In this document: in pieces, positions 7,399 through 15,387 of the stretch | Layout of the letters: each line of letters starts with the position of its first letter | Numbering within the stretch: the first letter of the stretch is position 1 | Origin: Bacillota bacterium | GTDB lineage: Bacteria; Bacillota; Clostridia; Christensenellales; CAG-138 | Direction of reading: 5' to 3' | Length of the DNA stretch: 47,284 bases | Assembly (NCBI GenBank): GCA_023435025.1 | Contig: JAEYSE010000128.1 | Span: 1 to 47,284 of the forward strand | Position numbers and translations under genes: made by a program | The notes under the pieces: model-generated | Databases searched by the model: none | What the model saw: only the letters and a program-made list of their open reading frames with translations | What the model was told of the DNA's origin: nothing

Positions 7399-8922
7399 TT
7401 ACGCTTCTTTCTTTAGACGTTCGCCCGCCATCATCAGCCCCAGGCCGTTTCGGGTGGCGTCCTTCTGGTCCACGATACCCATGACCTCGCCCTCATACAT
7501 CACCAAGATACGGTCGGAAATCTCTAAAATTTCATCAAGCTCCGTGGAAACCAGCAGGACTGCTGCGCCTCGGTCGCGTTCCTCCACGATGCGGGACTGT
7601 ATGTATTTTGTAGCTCCTATATCCAGGCCACGGGAAGGATGCACGGCGATCAACAGTTTGGGCTCGCGGTCCAGCTCGCGGCCTACCACGAACTTCTGCT
7701 GATTGCCGCCGGAGAGGTTGCCCGCGAACTCGGCCACGTTGGGGGTCTTGACGTTGTAGCGTTCGCACAGGGCTGTCGCGTGCTTGTCAATCCACTTCCA
7801 GTGCAGGACTCCGTGTTTGGAGAACGGCTGCTGGTCGTAGCTCATCAGCGTAAGGTTTTCGCGAATGTTCATTTTTGCGACCATGCCCATCTTGTGCCGG
7901 TCCTCGGGGATGTGGGAAACGCCGTGCATCAGGATTTCACGCGGGGATTTTTTTGTGCAGTCTTCGCCGCCGATGAGCACCTTGCCGCCCTTGGGTTTTA
8001 ATAACCCCGTGATGGCGCGTATGAGTTCGGATTGGCCGTTGCCGTCTACGCCGCATACGCCGAGTATTTCTCCCGCACGTACGGTAAAGGAAACGTCTTT
8101 CACTGCGGTAAGCTTACGCGAATTTTCGCACGTAAGTCCTTCCACGCAAAGGACTACATCGTTGGGGGTCGCTTCCGCCTTATCTGTCACAAGGTTCACG
8201 TCCTGGCCCACCATCAGCGATGCGAGCTGCTCTTTATCGGAAATCTCACAGATCGGCAGGCCGGAAGCCACCACCCTGCCCAGGCGCAATACCGTGCAGC
8301 GGGCGCAGATGGTCATGATTTCAGCAAGCTTGTGGCTGATGAATATGACCGTCTTGCCTTCTGAGGTCAACTGGCGAATCATATCAAACAAGCCGTCCAC
8401 CTCCTGCGGGGTCAATACCGCGGTGGGTTCGTCCAGTATTAAAAGATCCACGTTGCGGTAGAGCGCTTTTAATATTTCAAGGCGCTGCTGTTGGCCTACG
8501 GAAAGCTGCTCCACCCGCATCCAGGGATCGATGTGCATGTGGTAACGCTCCGCCATTTCTGTAAAGCGGGCGGCGGCTGCCTTGAGGTCGAGTACCTCCT
8601 TGTTGCCGCTATAGCCCAGCACCACGTTTTCAATGGCGGTGAGCGCGGGGATCAGCATAAAGTGCTGGTGCACCATGCCGATGCCCAACTCGATCGCCTG
8701 CTTGGGATCGCGGATGTGAACTTGCTTGCCATTGTAGTAGATTTCGCCTGCGGACTGCGCATACATGCCGTAGAGTATGTTCATCAGCGTGGACTTGCCA
8801 GCGCCGTTTTCGCCTAAGAGTGCATGCACTTCGCCGCGCTCAACGGTCAAGCTGACGTCTTCGTTGGCGACGACGCACCCGAACTGCTTTGTCACATGGC
8901 GCATTTCAAGCAAAGGAGCCAT
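7399..8922 (-). CDS. nupO: Nucleoside-type ABC importer, double ATPase subunit
   Basis: This 507-residue protein has two ABC ATPase domains and matches the YufO/NupA-type subunit of BmpA-dependent nucleoside importers. Domain 1 has Walker A GENGAGKST, the signature LSVGQQQRLEI and Walker B LLILDEPTAVL. Domain 2 has the degenerate loop GVDGNGQSE (Gln in place of Lys), LSGGNQQKFVVG, and LLIAVHPSRGLDIGA. That asymmetry is usual for the family. The start ATG 8922 has AGGAGG eight bases upstream, overlapping the end of the small permease gene. Unlike the Bacillus order, the ATPase is the last gene in the operon. Substrate (nucleoside or purine) is inferred from the family and the purine enzymes next door. 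Confidence 0.9.
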   Translation of the reverse strand: MAPLLEMRHVTKQFGCVVANEDVSLTVERGEVHALLGENGAGKSTLMNILYGMYAQSAGEIYYNGKQVHIRDPKQAIELGIGMVHQHFMLIPALTAIENVVLGYSGNKEVLDLKAAAARFTEMAERYHMHIDPWMRVEQLSVGQQQRLEILKALYRNVDLLILDEPTAVLTPQEVDGLFDMIRQLTSEGKTVIFISHKLAEIMTICARCTVLRLGRVVASGLPICEISDKEQLASLMVGQDVNLVTDKAEATPNDVVLCVEGLTCENSRKLTAVKDVSFTVRAGEILGVCGVDGNGQSELIRAITGLLKPKGGKVLIGGEDCTKKSPREILMHGVSHIPEDRHKMGMVAKMNIRENLTLMSYDQQPFSKHGVLHWKWIDKHATALCERYNVKTPNVAEFAGNLSGGNQQKFVVGRELDREPKLLIAVHPSRGLDIGATKYIQSRIVEERDRGAAVLLVSTELDEILEISDRILVMYEGEVMGIVDQKDATRNGLGLMMAGERLKKEA

Positions 8923-8934
8923 TCTTTCTTCCTC

Positions 8935-9852
8935 CTATTCCTTGACGTAAGGTATGGCGCTTGAAGCGGGTTTGTTGCTTTTACGGATCAGGCCGCACAG
9001 CGCCAATATGGTAATGAGATAGGGCAGCATCACAAGGAACTGGGAAGGGATGCCGGTATTGAGCGCCATCAGCTGGAATTTCAAAGCGTTGCTTACCCCA
9101 AACACAAGCGCCGCGCCCATCACGCCCAATGGCGTGTAGTTTCCGAACACCACCGCGGCTAGCGCCATAAAGCCGCCGCCCGCGATCATGTTTTCGGTAA
9201 AGAAGCTCATCTGTCCCATGGAAACAAAGGAACCCGCAAAGCCCGCCATCAGGCCGCTGTAGAGTATGCTCAAGTAACGCGTACGCCCGACATTTATGCC
9301 CACGGTATCGCAGGCGCGCGGGTTTTCGCCCACGGCGCGCAGCTTTAGGCCGGTGTTGGTGCGGAACATCACAAACCAGGCCACAGGCACAAGCAAAAAC
9401 GCAATATACACCGGCATGGGCTGGTTGAAGAACACATCGCCCATCACCGGAATTTTGCTTAAGCCCGGTATGGCAATCCGTTCGAAGGATTCGATCTGCG
9501 GCGGGCTTGTGCTTGCGCCAAACATCGCGCGGTTGACGGTAATGGTAAGGCCGGAGGCGAGTATGTTAAGCCCCGTGCCTACTACGGTCTGGTCCGCTTT
9601 TACCGTGACGGTAAAAAACGCGAATACTGCCGCGAACAGCATGCTGAGGATCATGGCAAACAAAAGGCCCAGCCACACGGAGCCGAAGATATACGAGCCA
9701 ATCACGCCCGAGAGAGCGCCGATCAACATCATACCCTCGGTGCCGATGTTGACAATACCGGCACGCTCGCTGAACACGATGCCGAGCGCCGCAATCAAAA
9801 TCGGCGTTGCGAGCATAATCACAGAAGAAAGAAAGCTTACAAGGTTATCCAT
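8935..9852 (-). CDS. nupQ: Nucleoside-type ABC importer, permease 2
   Basis: The product (305 residues) is a BPD_transp_2-type permease with about eight to ten membrane segments and the motifs GIVNIGTEGMMLIGA near the N-terminus, TGLKLRAVGENPRACDTVGINV in the cytoplasmic coupling loop and a glycine-rich AGGGFMALAAVVFG. It would pair with the larger permease to form the channel. It begins two bases after that gene's stop and ends 12 bases before the ATPase start, so it lies inside one operon. Confidence 0.9.
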   Translation of the reverse strand: MDNLVSFLSSVIMLATPILIAALGIVFSERAGIVNIGTEGMMLIGALSGVIGSYIFGSVWLGLLFAMILSMLFAAVFAFFTVTVKADQTVVGTGLNILASGLTITVNRAMFGASTSPPQIESFERIAIPGLSKIPVMGDVFFNQPMPVYIAFLLVPVAWFVMFRTNTGLKLRAVGENPRACDTVGINVGRTRYLSILYSGLMAGFAGSFVSMGQMSFFTENMIAGGGFMALAAVVFGNYTPLGVMGAALVFGVSNALKFQLMALNTGIPSQFLVMLPYLITILALCGLIRKSNKPASSAIPYVKE

Positions 9853-9853
9853 T

Positions 9854-10981
9854 TTAGGCCACCCCCTCGTCCGGAATCGGTTTGGTCGGATCGGAGGGAC
9901 CCTGCGTCTTCACGCATTCCTTGGCCCTGCGCGATTTGTACTGGAACATGGAGCGCCCAGCGATAAAGAGAATGATGAGGGCCTGTACAACCAGTACCAC
10001 AGAGGAGCTGACGTCGGTCAACGTCTGCATCTTCAAAGAGCCGGATTGCAACCCGCCAAACAGGACGCCGGAAAGCAGTATCCCCACCGGATTGTTGCTG
10101 CCCATCAACGCCACAGCGATGCCCGTAAAGCCGTAAGTGATGGAGAAGGACGTCAGCATCAGCCGGAACTGTATGCCGATGATTTCCACGCATCCGCCCA
10201 GGCCCGCGAAGCCGCCCGCAATAAACATGGAAAGGAGCGTGGAGCGGTTGATGCTCATACCGGCATAAGAACCTGCCGTTGGGTTGAGACCTACCACGCG
10301 CATTTCAAATCCCTTGGTGGTTTTCCACAGGAAGAAATAATAGAAGAATAGGGCCAATATCATCAGCAGCAGCCCCCAGTGCAGCCGGGAAGTGCCTTCA
10401 AACAGCTTTGGAAGCTGTGCGCTTTCTAATATCTGAGCGGATTGAGGATAAGAAGTGGAAGCGGGATCCCTTAACGGGCCGGTTACCGCATAATCGATGA
10501 TGCTGATGGCCACGTAGTTCAGCATGATGGTCGTAATGAGCTCGCTAGCACCAAACTTTATTTTGAGCGCCGCAACGATGATGCCGTAAAGCGCCCCGCC
10601 GATGAAACCGGCAATCAATGTAAGCAGCAGGTGCAATACCATGGGCAGGTTCGGGAAGCTTACGCCCACAATGGTCGCAAACAGCGCGCCTATGCGGAAC
10701 TGGCCTTCCGCGCCCAGGTTGATGATGCCGCACCGCCGCGCAATGGCAAAGCTCAAGGCGGTAAAAATGAAGGGGATGGCCTTTACAACCGTTTCATCCC
10801 AAGCCTTGGGAGTCCCGAACGCGCCTTTGAGCATGGCTGCGTAGGCTTCCATCGGGGTGCTATTGGATGTAAAAATAATGACGATACTTCCGATCAGAAG
10901 GGACGCGATCAGCGCGATAACGGGGAAGTATAAGGTTTTCAGAAAGGAGAGCAAGCGTTTTGAAAGGTTGGCGGTAGCCAT
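9854..10981 (-). CDS. nupP: Nucleoside-type ABC importer, permease 1
   Basis: The product (375 residues) is the larger of the two BPD_transp_2 permeases, with a coupling-loop region KGFEMRVVGLNPTAGSYAG and the typical RRCGIINLGAEGQF motif about 85 residues in. A polar C-terminal tail follows the last membrane segment. ATG 10981 is preceded by AGGAGG with six bases of spacing. The 125-base gap to bmpA contains two stable hairpins, suggesting that the binding-protein part of the mRNA is processed or stabilised separately. Confidence 0.9.
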   Translation of the reverse strand: MATANLSKRLLSFLKTLYFPVIALIASLLIGSIVIIFTSNSTPMEAYAAMLKGAFGTPKAWDETVVKAIPFIFTALSFAIARRCGIINLGAEGQFRIGALFATIVGVSFPNLPMVLHLLLTLIAGFIGGALYGIIVAALKIKFGASELITTIMLNYVAISIIDYAVTGPLRDPASTSYPQSAQILESAQLPKLFEGTSRLHWGLLLMILALFFYYFFLWKTTKGFEMRVVGLNPTAGSYAGMSINRSTLLSMFIAGGFAGLGGCVEIIGIQFRLMLTSFSITYGFTGIAVALMGSNNPVGILLSGVLFGGLQSGSLKMQTLTDVSSSVVLVVQALIILFIAGRSMFQYKSRRAKECVKTQGPSDPTKPIPDEGVA

Positions 10982-11020
10982 CGTAGTCCTCCTCGTGATG
11001 ATCTTCCGGAGGAAGGATGC

Positions 11021-11090
11021 CGCTCCGGCTGCTCTTTATAAAGCAGCCGGAGCGTCCTTATCCGAAAACTGCGGCCGAATAGTCCGGCCG
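11021..11090 (-). promoter_or_regulatory. Two intra-operon hairpins between bmpA and the permeases
   Basis: A perfect 13-base stem (11021-11033 with 11042-11054) and a second hairpin of two CGGCCG arms (11072-11077 and 11085-11090) follow the bmpA stop. Neither is followed by a strong T tract on the minus strand, so they fit partial attenuation or mRNA-end protection better than full termination. Such elements commonly make the binding protein more abundant than its permeases. Confidence 0.65.
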
Positions 11091-11106
11091 AATTTTTCCA
11101 TAAAGG

Positions 11107-12138
11107 TTAGTCGAGAGAAATTGTGATTTCGCCGGCGGCGAGCTTCGTGTAGATTTCTTCCATCTGGGTCTTGACTTCGGCGGGAACTTCAATGTAGTAG
11201 TCGCCAATGTAGACAACACCCTGTGCCGCGCCCATCTTGAGAACCTGGTCGGAGATCGCGCCTTCAAGATATGCCTTGTAGGCGGCTTCATACGCAATGG
11301 AGGTATCCTTTACGATCGCAACCACTGCGGCGTCGGGCGCAACGGTTTCCTGGTTGAGACCGGAACCGATACCCTTAACTTTGCCTTCCTGTGCGGCTTC
11401 CATAACGCCCAGAGAAGCCTGGTTTGCCATGGGGGCAAGCACGTCCGCGCCCTGGCCGATGAAGGATTTAGCAAGCTCTTTTGCGGCGTTGACATCGTCA
11501 AAGCTGCCAGTGTTGTTAGAGAGGATTTTGATGGAGGGGTCCACATACGCAACGCCCTGCGCAAAGCCCTTGCCGCCGTTCTTGATGGGCTGGATTTCAA
11601 GGCCGCCAATAAAGCCGACGGTCTTGGTCTCAGTCAGAAGCGCAGCAAGCGCGCCCATGAGGAAGCCCTGCTCGGCGTCCTGGATGGCGAAGGAAGAAGC
11701 GTTTTCTGCAATAACACCGGAGTTGATGAAGAAGAACTGGGTATCGGGATATTCAGCCGCGGTGGCAGCACCGGCATCCGCGTAGCTGTTGGTGGACAGG
11801 AATATCACATCGTAGCCTTCGTCGCCAAACGTACGGATGGCATCCGCTACAGAAGAAGCGGGCGTGTTTTCGGTATACTGAACTTTTGCGCCCAAAGCTT
11901 CAATCTTCTTGAGGCCGTTGTAGGCGGTGGCGTTCCAGCTCATGTCGGAAATCGCGCCTTCCAGGATAAGAGCAACCTTAGGTGCTTCTGCAGGGGCTTC
12001 AGGCGCTGTAGCGGGAGCTTCGGTCGCCCCGGGCGCTTCGGGAGCGGGCGCGGGGGTGGACGGAGCGCAGCCTGCAAGGACTGCAAACACCAACACCAGA
12101 GAGAGGGCAAAGGCCATGGTTTTGACGGGTTTCTTCAT
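11107..12138 (-). CDS. bmpA: BmpA-family nucleoside-binding lipoprotein
   Basis: This 343-residue protein is the substrate-binding component of the importer. Residues 1-24 are a lipoprotein signal ending in the lipobox LAGC (Cys24 would be lipid-anchored). Residues 25-50 form an Ala/Pro/Glu-rich linker, and the rest is a BMP-type periplasmic-binding-protein-like domain (GAISDMSWNATAYNGL near 60, GADVLAPMANQASLGV near 235). Family members bind nucleosides or purines at the outer face of the membrane. The start has AAGGAG about ten bases upstream. It is the first gene of the operon and lies divergent to the fused molybdenum hydroxylase. Confidence 0.9.
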   Translation of the reverse strand: MKKPVKTMAFALSLVLVFAVLAGCAPSTPAPAPEAPGATEAPATAPEAPAEAPKVALILEGAISDMSWNATAYNGLKKIEALGAKVQYTENTPASSVADAIRTFGDEGYDVIFLSTNSYADAGAATAAEYPDTQFFFINSGVIAENASSFAIQDAEQGFLMGALAALLTETKTVGFIGGLEIQPIKNGGKGFAQGVAYVDPSIKILSNNTGSFDDVNAAKELAKSFIGQGADVLAPMANQASLGVMEAAQEGKVKGIGSGLNQETVAPDAAVVAIVKDTSIAYEAAYKAYLEGAISDQVLKMGAAQGVVYIGDYYIEVPAEVKTQMEEIYTKLAAGEITISLD

Positions 12139-12307
12139 TGGTCTCTTTCTCCTTCAAGAAAATATTATTCAGAGCAACGCAGATTTAAATGCACCGCGTT
12201 TCCCACTGAACCAACACAATTTGTAACATACCCGCAAACATCTTAGAAAAACATGAAAGGTCATTCCTTGGCATGAGTCTATCATAAAAGCACCTAAAAT
12301 TCCATTA

Positions 12308-12329
12308 ATTTTTTTGTTAACAAAAAAAT
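12308..12329. promoter_or_regulatory. Perfect 22-base palindrome, possible operator
   Basis: The sequence is A, seven T, GTTAAC, seven A, T, and it is exactly self-complementary. With no loop possible it is more suited to binding a dimeric regulator than to termination. It is near the middle of the divergent region, closer to the bmpA side. The regulator is unknown. Confidence 0.5.
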
Positions 12330-12500
12330 ATTATTCATGTAATTACACGAACATTTCCCTATAAATGGCTTGTGCGTCCCCGTGAACATGATCGTAGAAA
12401 AACACACGGAGATATGCATGATTGTAACAGATTCTGCGTATGTGTACCAACGGAATTTGCGCTGTATAAAATCCCTAAAAATATTGCCATAATTAAAAGT

Positions 12501-12513
12501 AATGTTCGGGTTT
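12501..12513 (-). promoter_or_regulatory. PurBox-like site (tentative)
   Basis: On the minus strand this 13-mer matches 12 of 13 positions of the Bacillus PurR consensus AWWWCCGAACWWT. A weaker CACGAACATT occurs at 12346-12355. Bacillus operators carry two inverted boxes about 16 bases apart, which is not seen here, so the match may be chance. Confidence 0.25.
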
Positions 12514-12559
12514 TTAAAAAGGGTAACATTGGAAGTGCTTCTGGCCGGGAGTCTATGCC

Positions 12560-12588
12560 TTGCGCGCGGCGAAAAACTGTGGAATAAT
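12560..12588 (+). promoter_or_regulatory. Candidate promoter of the fused hydroxylase
   Basis: TTGCGC (12560-12565) and AATAAT (12583-12588) are separated by 17 bases, with TG one base before the -10. It leaves a 5' leader of about 135 bases before ATG 12730. Confidence 0.45.
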
Positions 12589-12729
12589 AAGCGCAGAACC
12601 AGAAAAAACGAATCACGCAGATACATTTCCGAGCAGCATGAAAAGAATCAGCAAAGCCGGATTGGCGATTTATATTTGACTTAAGATAAAAGAGATATGA
12701 ATGACAGTTTTATAAAGGAGAGAGCAACC

Positions 12730-15288
12730 ATGTCCGCTTTTTTTGTAAATGGCGTCGCGTGTACGGTAGAAAAGTCCCAGCGCCTGCTCCATTATCTACG
12801 CGATGAACTAAAGCTCACTTCTGTAAAGGATGGGTGCACCGAGGGTGCCTGCGGCACCTGCATGGTACTCGTAGACGGCAAGGCGCAAAAGGCGTGCATA
12901 TTCAAAACGGATAAGCTCGACGGTAAGCATATCGTAACAGTGGAAGGCCTGACCGAGCGCGAACGCGCGGTGTACGGCTATGCGTTTGCGCAGGCGGGCG
13001 CCGTGCAGTGCGGCTTTTGCACGCCCGGCATGGTCATAAGCGCCAAGGCGCTTCTGGATGCGACGCTCACGCCAACCCGCGCGCAGGTGAAAGAGGCAAT
13101 TAAAAACAATATCTGCCGCTGTACCGGCTATAAAAAAATAGAGGACGCCATATTGCTTGCGGCGGAACTGTTCCGTACCGGTGCCGAAGTACCGGAGCCG
13201 ACCTTTACCGGCCAGGCCGGGGAAAGCATGCACCGCGTGGACGCAAAGGAGAAAACGCTCGGAACAGCCGTATATGCGGACGATATTTATATGGAGGGTA
13301 TGCTGTACGGCGGGGCCAAGCGCAGCGCATATCCCCGGGCCAGGGTGCTGAATATCAAGACGGAGGCTGCAAAAGCGCTGGATAAAGTTCACGCTGTGCT
13401 TACTGCTGCGGATATTCCGGGCGAACGGAAGATCGGTCACATCAAGAAGGATTGGGATGTGCTGGTTCCAATCGGCAGCGTCACCCATTACCTTGGCGAC
13501 GCCGTGGCGTTGGTCGCGGCGGAGGACAGGGAAACGCTGGAGGCCGCACTTGCCTTAATTGAGGTGGAGTACGAGGACCTCGAAGGGGTATTTACGGCAG
13601 AGCGCGCCATGGAAGCTGACGCGCCACTGCTGCATGAAACGGGCAACCTGCTCTTTGAACAGCGTATAAGCCGCGGGGATGCGGACGCGGTCATAAAAAA
13701 CAGCAAGTATGTCGTGACCAACCATTATAGCGTCCCGTTTACCGAGCATGCGTTTTTGGAACCGGAATGCGCCGTGGCTTACCCGGAAGGGGACGCTTAC
13801 CGAATCATCAGTGCCGATCAAGGCATTTACCAGACGCAGCACGAATGCGCGGATATGCTCAACATCCCGCATGAAAAGGTGCGCGTCACCGCCGCGATGG
13901 TGGGCGGAGGCTTTGGCGGCAAGGAAGATATGAGCGTGCAGCATCACGCGGCGCTGCTCTGTTACCACACCAAACGGCCTGTGAAGGTAAAACTCAAGAG
14001 ACAGGAGAGCATACTTGTTCATCCTAAGCGCCACGCCATGGAAATGGACTTTACAACCGCCTGCGACGAAAACGGCATTTTGACCGCCATGAAGGCGGTG
14101 CTCATATCCGATACCGGCGCGTACGCCTCTTTAGGCGGCCCCGTGCTGCAGCGTGCCTGCACGCACGCCGCCGGCCCCTATAATTATCAGAATGTAGATA
14201 TCTTGGGAAAAGCCATGTATACAAACAACCCGCCGGCCGGCGCGTTCCGCGGCTTTGGCGTAACGCAGAGCTGCTTTGCGACGGAATGCAACCTCAACCA
14301 GCTCGCGGAGCTTGTGGGCATTTCTCCGTTTGAAATTCGCTACCGCAACGCCATACGCCCCGGGCAGACGCTGCCCAACGGGCAGATTGCAGATGAAACC
14401 ACGGCTTTGGTTGAAACGCTAGACGCCGTGCGGCCATATTATGAAGCGAACCCCAAAGCCGGTCTTGCCTGCGCCATGAAAAACAGCGGCCTTGGCGTTG
14501 GCATACCAGATACGGGGCGCAGCCGCATAGAAGTAAAAGGCGGCAAGGTGCACCTCCACTCCAGCGCTGCGTGCATCGGGCAGGGCATGGGCACCATTCA
14601 GGTGCAGATGTTCTGTCAAACAACGGGCCTGACGCCCGACCGCGTGGCATATGAAGCGCCGGATACCGCGCTTGCTCCCAACTCCGGCAATACCACCGCA
14701 TCTCGCCAGACGCTCTTTACCGGCGAAGCCGTGGTACGCGCCGCAAAAGCACTCAAAGAGGCAATGGAGGAAGCGGGCTCGCTCGAAGCGCTTGAAGGCC
14801 GCTCCTTCTCCGGGGAATATACCGGAATTACCGATAAAATCGGGGAGCAAAAAGAAAATCCGGTGAGCCATATCGCCTACGGTTACGCCACGCACCTTGT
14901 GGAATTGGATGAAAACGGCTTGGTCTCCCGCGTGGTCGCCGCGCACGATGTCGGCCGTGCCATCAACCCGGTGGCCGTTGAGGGGCAGATTGAAGGCGGC
15001 GTGGTCATGAGCCTTGGGTATTCGCTTACCGAGGATTTCCCACTGGATCATGGGAAGCCCACCGCAAAATTCGGCACGCTGGGCCTGTTCAAGGCGGATA
15101 AAACGCCCGAAGTGGTTTCGGAGATCATAGAAAAAGGCGATGGAAAGCTTGCCCACGGCGCAAAGGGCATCGGCGAAATCTGCTCCATTCCCACACCACC
15201 CGCCGTGCAGCTTGCCTATTACAACCGGGACGGCGTATTCCGCACTAAACTCCCCCTGGAAGGCACAGCTTACAGCAGGAAAAAATAA
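12730..15288 (+). CDS. Selenium-dependent xanthine dehydrogenase-like molybdenum hydroxylase, fused Fe-S and molybdopterin domains
   Basis: This 852-residue enzyme fuses a double [2Fe-2S] module to a xanthine-dehydrogenase-type molybdopterin subunit, without an FAD domain. Fe-S ligands are Cys 36, 41, 44, 56 (plant-type cluster) and Cys 94, 97, 129, 131 (QCGFCTPG and CRCTGY). The molybdenum half has GGGFGGKED, GAFRGFGVTQ with the substrate Arg, GQGMGTIQ and a C-terminal GAKGIGEICS that provides the catalytic Glu. This layout matches the selenium-dependent xanthine dehydrogenase family defined by its linkage with selD, yqeB and yqeC, all of which are in this window. ATG 12730 follows AAAGGAG at ten bases. 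Electrons must leave through a separate partner, since no FAD domain is present. Exact substrate is not readable. Confidence 0.85.
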   Translation: MSAFFVNGVACTVEKSQRLLHYLRDELKLTSVKDGCTEGACGTCMVLVDGKAQKACIFKTDKLDGKHIVTVEGLTERERAVYGYAFAQAGAVQCGFCTPGMVISAKALLDATLTPTRAQVKEAIKNNICRCTGYKKIEDAILLAAELFRTGAEVPEPTFTGQAGESMHRVDAKEKTLGTAVYADDIYMEGMLYGGAKRSAYPRARVLNIKTEAAKALDKVHAVLTAADIPGERKIGHIKKDWDVLVPIGSVTHYLGDAVALVAAEDRETLEAALALIEVEYEDLEGVFTAERAMEADAPLLHETGNLLFEQRISRGDADAVIKNSKYVVTNHYSVPFTEHAFLEPECAVAYPEGDAYRIISADQGIYQTQHECADMLNIPHEKVRVTAAMVGGGFGGKEDMSVQHHAALLCYHTKRPVKVKLKRQESILVHPKRHAMEMDFTTACDENGILTAMKAVLISDTGAYASLGGPVLQRACTHAAGPYNYQNVDILGKAMYTNNPPAGAFRGFGVTQSCFATECNLNQLAELVGISPFEIRYRNAIRPGQTLPNGQIADETTALVETLDAVRPYYEANPKAGLACAMKNSGLGVGIPDTGRSRIEVKGGKVHLHSSAACIGQGMGTIQVQMFCQTTGLTPDRVAYEAPDTALAPNSGNTTASRQTLFTGEAVVRAAKALKEAMEEAGSLEALEGRSFSGEYTGITDKIGEQKENPVSHIAYGYATHLVELDENGLVSRVVAAHDVGRAINPVAVEGQIEGGVVMSLGYSLTEDFPLDHGKPTAKFGTLGLFKADKTPEVVSEIIEKGDGKLAHGAKGIGEICSIPTPPAVQLAYYNRDGVFRTKLPLEGTAYSRKK

Positions 15289-15290
15289 AG

Positions 15291-15376
15291 CCGGGGAAAT
15301 GTTTCCCCGGATCAATAAGATCGGATACGATGGGGGCTCCGCCCCCATATCCCCCGCCTAGGGGCGTAACGCCCCT
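15291..15376. repeat. Three consecutive GC-rich hairpins
   Basis: Perfect stems occur at 15291-15310 (CCGGGGAA with TTCCCCGG), 15330-15348 (ATGGGGGC with GCCCCCAT, loop TCC) and 15360-15376 (AGGGGCG with CGCCCCT, loop TAA). None carries a T tract. They lie between the convergent ends of the hydroxylase and the MocA-like gene. The GGGGGCTCCGCCCCC core resembles dispersed extragenic repeats of many bacteria, but a search of the genome is needed to prove repetition. Confidence 0.6.
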
Positions 15377-15387
15377 GAGAACCCTAT

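Larger units (their letters stand above)
12139..12729. other. Divergent control region between importer and hydroxylase
   Basis: These 590 bases hold no credible gene. They contain a perfect 22-base AT-rich palindrome, a PurBox-like site, a promoter-like pair facing the hydroxylase, and a TATGAT facing the importer (about 12283-12288 on the minus strand). The length suggests shared regulation of uptake and hydroxylation. I see no match to a purine riboswitch core. Confidence 0.6.

Noticed and set aside
12139..12729. Purine or molybdenum-cofactor riboswitch upstream of the importer or hydroxylase
   Set aside because: No conserved core of either riboswitch class could be found on either strand.
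14419..15348. Long minus-strand frame (309 codons) opposite the fused hydroxylase
   Set aside because: It is a shadow of the hydroxylase coding strand; no ribosome site, and its composition has no protein-family resemblance.
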